Shown one piece after another: positions 3,810 to 5,046 of a DNA stretch of 5,046 bases. The notes beneath the pieces were generated by a model. It was not told where the DNA came from and made no database searches. It was given only the letters and a program-made list of their open reading frames with translations. Origin of the DNA: Solobacterium sp. UBA1789 (GTDB lineage Bacteria; Bacillota_I; Bacilli_A; Erysipelotrichales; Erysipelotrichaceae); the NCBI GenBank assembly GCA_002314515.1, contig DCGB01000006.1, forward strand, positions 2,699 to 7,744, given 5' to 3'. A program made the position numbers and the translations under genes. The number at the start of each line of letters is the position of its first letter. Position 1 is the first letter of the stretch.

Positions 3810-5046
3810 TTTTTCTTTAAACCATCCAGATTATCTATTAATTTCAATAACTTATTAATACCATCCTGCTTATTATCAATAAATAGTTCCAGTTTACTCT
3901 GTTTATAAGATATTTTAATATCCCTGGAAAGATTATTACAGTATTCAAACAAGGCAACACCATCAATATTATCCGAATACTCTTTGGACAAAACAACCGA
4001 AAAACGACCATTCTTATTACTGATTCTTTCAAGACAATTCAGATTATATAGTAATTCCAGTTTCTTTTTTTCAAACAGAGAAGCTACTTCCAAAGGTAAA
4101 CGGCCATATTCATCCTGAATCTTCATAAAATACTGCAATAAGTCGTATTTATTGTCAATCAGATCAAGTTCATGATAAAGCTTCAGCTTTTCATAATCAT
4201 TATCATTGAACGAATCAGGAATATAGGATTGAAGAGGAATATTGATATTAAGCTTAGGACCACTTTCCTCAACTTCCTCACCCTTCTTCATTTTGATTGC
4301 CCTATTCAGCATTGACAGATATAAGTCTAAGCCAACATTGTCAATAAAACCTGACTGCTTTGGACCCAATAGATCACCAGCACCCCTGATAGTTAAATCA
4401 CGCATGGCAATTTTATAGCCTGATCCCAGGGAAGCAAATTCCTTAATAGCCTCCAGGCGCTTAAGTGAAGTCTCCTTCAACTGCTTACGCTCAGGAATCA
4501 GAAGATAGGCATAGGCAATGCGCTCACTACGGCCTACACGACCCTTAATCTGATATAACTGGGATAAACCAAAATTCTGGGCATTATCAATAATTATTGT
4601 ATTGGCATTTGGAATATCCAAGCCGGTTTCAACGATTGTTGTGCAAACCAGGACATTGATCTCATTCTGATAAAAACGCATCATGACGGATTCCAGATCA
4701 TTTCTGTTCATCTGGCCATGGGCAACTTCAACTCTGGCATAAGGAATATCCCGACGGATCTTTTGGGCAACACCATAAATCTGTTCTGTGTTGTTGTAAA
4801 GATAGAAAACCTGACCATTTCTTTCCAGCTCCCGCATAATGACCTCTTTGATCAGATTCTCGCTCTTATGAACGATATAAGTCTGAACCGGATAGCGGTT
4901 TCTTGGCGGAGTGTCCAAAGTTGAAAGTGAACGGATGCCAATCAGAGACATCTGCAGAGTACGGGGAATTGGGGTTGCCGACAAAGATAAAACATCAACT
5001 GTATTCTTTAATTCACGAATCTTTTCCTTATGTTCAACACCAAACA
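3806..5046 (-). CDS. mfd: Transcription-repair coupling factor Mfd, C-terminal part (cut by right edge)
   Basis: Mfd is an ATP-driven translocase that removes stalled RNA polymerase and brings UvrA to the lesion. The frame is open to the window edge, giving 412 visible residues of a protein normally near 1150. Seen, counted from the first full codon: helicase motif III as LSATPIPRTL (21-30), the second RecA-like domain with HGQMNRNDLESVM (109-121), motif V TTIVETGLDIPNANT (135-149), motif VI QIKGRVGRSERIAYAY (165-180), the TRG translocation motif around GSGYKIAMRDLTIRGAGDLLG (207-227), and the C-terminal D7 domain (about 265-398) with DEYGRLP, which in the family masks the UvrA-binding surface. 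The apparent in-frame TTG at 4984 is an internal Leu, not a start. The stop overlaps rqcP (ATGA). Confidence 0.97.
   Translation of the reverse strand, partial: FGVEHKEKIRELKNTVDVLSLSATPIPRTLQMSLIGIRSLSTLDTPPRNRYPVQTYIVHKSENLIKEVIMRELERNGQVFYLYNNTEQIYGVAQKIRRDIPYARVEVAHGQMNRNDLESVMMRFYQNEINVLVCTTIVETGLDIPNANTIIIDNAQNFGLSQLYQIKGRVGRSERIAYAYLLIPERKQLKETSLKRLEAIKEFASLGSGYKIAMRDLTIRGAGDLLGPKQSGFIDNVGLDLYLSMLNRAIKMKKGEEVEESGPKLNINIPLQSYIPDSFNDNDYEKLKLYHELDLIDNKYDLLQYFMKIQDEYGRLPLEVASLFEKKKLELLYNLNCLERISNKNGRFSVVLSKEYSDNIDGVALFEYCNNLSRDIKISYKQSKLELFIDNKQDGINKLLKLIDNLDGLKKK

Noticed and set aside
3516..3858. Plus-strand open frames opposite rqcP and the divIC start
   Set aside because: They mirror the coding strand of recognised genes, with no SD site and no family resemblance; they are antisense shadows.
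4982..4984. TTG as the start of a 392-residue helicase fragment
   Set aside because: The same frame continues upstream to the window edge with Mfd-like sequence (FGVEHKEKIRELKNTVDVLS), so the TTG is an internal leucine in motif III and not a start.
1..5046. Mobile element, CRISPR array, tRNA/rRNA or defence system
   Set aside because: Coding sequence fills nearly the whole window with housekeeping genes on one strand. I saw no repeat array, no terminal inverted repeats, no transposase motifs and no RNA-gene-like structure.

Overview
This window is an unbroken, all-minus-strand run of housekeeping genes from an AT-rich bacterium. The sequence supports a low-GC Gram-positive (Firmicutes/Bacillota): RqcP of the Bacillus YabO type, a DivIC-type division protein, Shine-Dalgarno (SD) sites built on GGAGG, and the pairings mfd-rqcP-divIC and tmk-holB. 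The extreme compaction, the lack of the sporulation genes that lie near mfd and divIC in Bacillus, and the lack of yaaQ/yaaR between tmk and holB make an Erysipelotrichia-like lineage plausible. That placement is inference and is not firm.

In transcription order (right to left) the window holds: the C-terminal part of mfd (transcription-repair coupling factor, cut by the right edge); rqcP (ribosome quality control S4 protein); a divIC/ftsB-family septum protein; a Nudix hydrolase of the ADP-ribose pyrophosphatase type; an acidic, tyrosine-rich helical-repeat protein of unknown function; a QueT-like queuosine-precursor transporter subunit; a 103-residue hypothetical protein; tmk (thymidylate kinase); and the N-terminal part of holB (DNA polymerase III delta prime, cut by the left edge). 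No stretch longer than about 40 bases lacks a gene. I see no RNA gene, mobile element, CRISPR array or other accessory system.

Most junctions are stop/start overlaps: ATGA at mfd/rqcP and at the repeat protein/queT, TAATG at the 103-residue gene/tmk, 8 bases at Nudix/repeat protein and 11 bases at tmk/holB. They point to translational coupling within a long operon. Two junctions differ. Between divIC and the Nudix gene there is a small hairpin followed by a T-rich run, which looks like a weak intrinsic terminator directly before a strong ribosome binding site. At the starts of divIC and of the 103-residue gene, a perfect TATAAT lies exactly 6 bases before the most plausible start codon, and both genes have weak SD sites. 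These junctions may mark internal transcription boundaries.

The functions are mixed: DNA repair during transcription, rescue of stalled ribosomes, cell division, nucleotide clean-up, uptake of a tRNA-modification precursor, dTTP synthesis and replication clamp loading. I do not find an obviously new system. The points most worth a second look are the two internal junctions, the cysteine-for-proline changes in the Nudix protein, the reduced zinc site of HolB, and the two uncharacterised proteins.
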